A DNA stretch of 64,000 bases from Oscillatoriophycideae cyanobacterium NC_groundwater_1537_Pr4_S-0.65um_50_18. Lineage in GTDB: Bacteria > Cyanobacteriota > Cyanobacteriia > Elainellales > Elainellaceae. Each line of letters starts with the position of its first letter. Positions within the stretch are counted from its first letter, which is position 1. This document shows, piece after piece, positions 63,660 to 64,000 of this stretch. Both the position numbers and the translations under genes were made by a program. The stretch is taken from contig JACQYI010000006.1 in NCBI GenBank assembly GCA_016208305.1, forward strand, positions 62,001 to 126,000, in the 5' to 3' direction. Under the pieces are notes generated by a model that was given only the letters and a program-made list of their open reading frames with translations, searched no databases and was not told where the DNA came from.

Positions 63660-63692
63660 TTTTTGCTTGAGCTTGTTTTTTGCTTGAGCTTG
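63660..63692. repeat. 16-17 bp tandem duplication upstream of the heme oxygenase gene
   Basis: TTTTTGCTTGAGCTTG (63660-63675) is followed by TTTTTTGCTTGAGCTTG (63676-63692), 30 bp before the heme oxygenase start on the minus strand. Confidence 0.85.
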
Positions 63693-63880
63693 ACTTTGAT
63701 GCCTGAGAAAAATTCGCGATTACAGACAGCAAAACGTGCATCTGTAGATGCACCTAAATTGTTACAGTAGACTGATTTGATGAGAGTTTGTGTTAAAAAT
63801 TCTTACGTGGAGCGATCGCGCTTCAGCCCAAAAATAGCACGCTGCCCAGCCCAGAATTCATATTGCCATGACGGATTGCC

Positions 63881-64000
63881 ATGACTGAAACCGCCCACAG
63901 CTCAAGCTTGAGGAGATGGAGCCAGCGACTTCTGGCTGCCCTTTTACTGGGAGGACAAGTGATCGTTCACTTAATCCGAGGTAACATTCACCGTCGCAAT
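63881..64000 (+). CDS. MlaE-family ABC transporter permease, partial (N-terminus only)
   Basis: ATG 63881 opens a frame that runs to the window edge, 40 codons. The sequence RWSQRLLAALLLGGQVIVHL followed by IRGNIHRRN matches, as I recall it, the beginning of cyanobacterial MlaE-type permeases, which transport lipids across the cell envelope. The C-terminal membrane part lies outside the window. It is divergent from the heme oxygenase gene. Confidence 0.65.
   Translation, partial: MTETAHSSSLRRWSQRLLAALLLGGQVIVHLIRGNIHRRN

Noticed and set aside
1-64000. CRISPR array, insertion sequences, tRNA and rRNA genes
   Set aside because: No regularly spaced direct repeats of 25-40 bp, no transposase-like frame, and no T-loop (GGTTCGAATCC-like) or rRNA sequence was seen by eye in the intergenic regions. 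A tRNAscan or Infernal run would be the decisive check.

Overview
The window is chromosomal DNA from a cyanobacterium, most likely a filamentous one of the Leptolyngbya/Oculatella kind. The octamer GCGATCGC (HIP1) occurs throughout. The gene set includes a cyanobacterial split-intein dnaE, a heme oxygenase, an EGY-type site-2 protease, a PEP-CTERM protein, a CopM-like DUF305 protein and a hormogonium polysaccharide (hps) pseudopilin cluster. The taxonomic call is inference from gene content. I see no rRNA, tRNA, CRISPR array, transposase or phage gene.

Layout. 1-5.1 kb: a partial membrane-anchored Ig-like/propeller protein, a 2OG-Fe(II) oxygenase, a CNNM/CBS transporter-like protein, an O-methyltransferase and a PEP-CTERM protein. 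5.6-12.0 kb: DNA polymerase III alpha split by the DnaE split intein, with a Uma2-family nuclease gene between the two halves, then proA-folB. 12.6-23.4 kb: an RTX protein, three large TPR proteins ending in GT61, methyltransferase and double-GT2 domains, and a small protein that resembles the last domain of the GT2 protein. 23.7-25.8 kb: stress-type genes (SDR, hemerythrin-like). 26.7-34.1 kb (minus): hpsA, hpsB, hpsC and a GspH-like pseudopilin. 35-40.4 kb (minus): rpmB, htpG, cdsA, cbiT, yebC. 40.5-51.7 kb: thrC, a coiled-coil protein, site-2 protease, degenerate metallo-beta-lactamase-fold protein, recQ, ispG, a C-terminal processing protease and a MerR/membrane-protein pair. 51.8-64 kb: a glycosyltransferase, a DUF362 protein, uvrA, a second RTX protein, FHA and beta-carbonic anhydrase, a copper-type DUF305 protein, accC, heme oxygenase and the start of an MlaE-type permease.

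How the genes may work together. The most notable locus is dnaE (5621-10205). In studied cyanobacteria the two split-intein dnaE genes are far apart. Here IntN and IntC lie 649 bp apart, co-oriented, and the gap is filled by a putative PD-(D/E)XK (Uma2) nuclease gene, in the position a homing endonuclease has in an unsplit intein. The 12.6-23.4 kb block looks like a surface-glycosylation module of TPR-fused transferases beside a secreted RTX protein, but its substrate is unknown. The hps block points to motility-linked polysaccharide secretion.

A recurring structural feature is short tandem duplication (11-18 bp, two to four copies) at gene ends, often containing the stop codon itself. I found it at the ends of at least nine genes.
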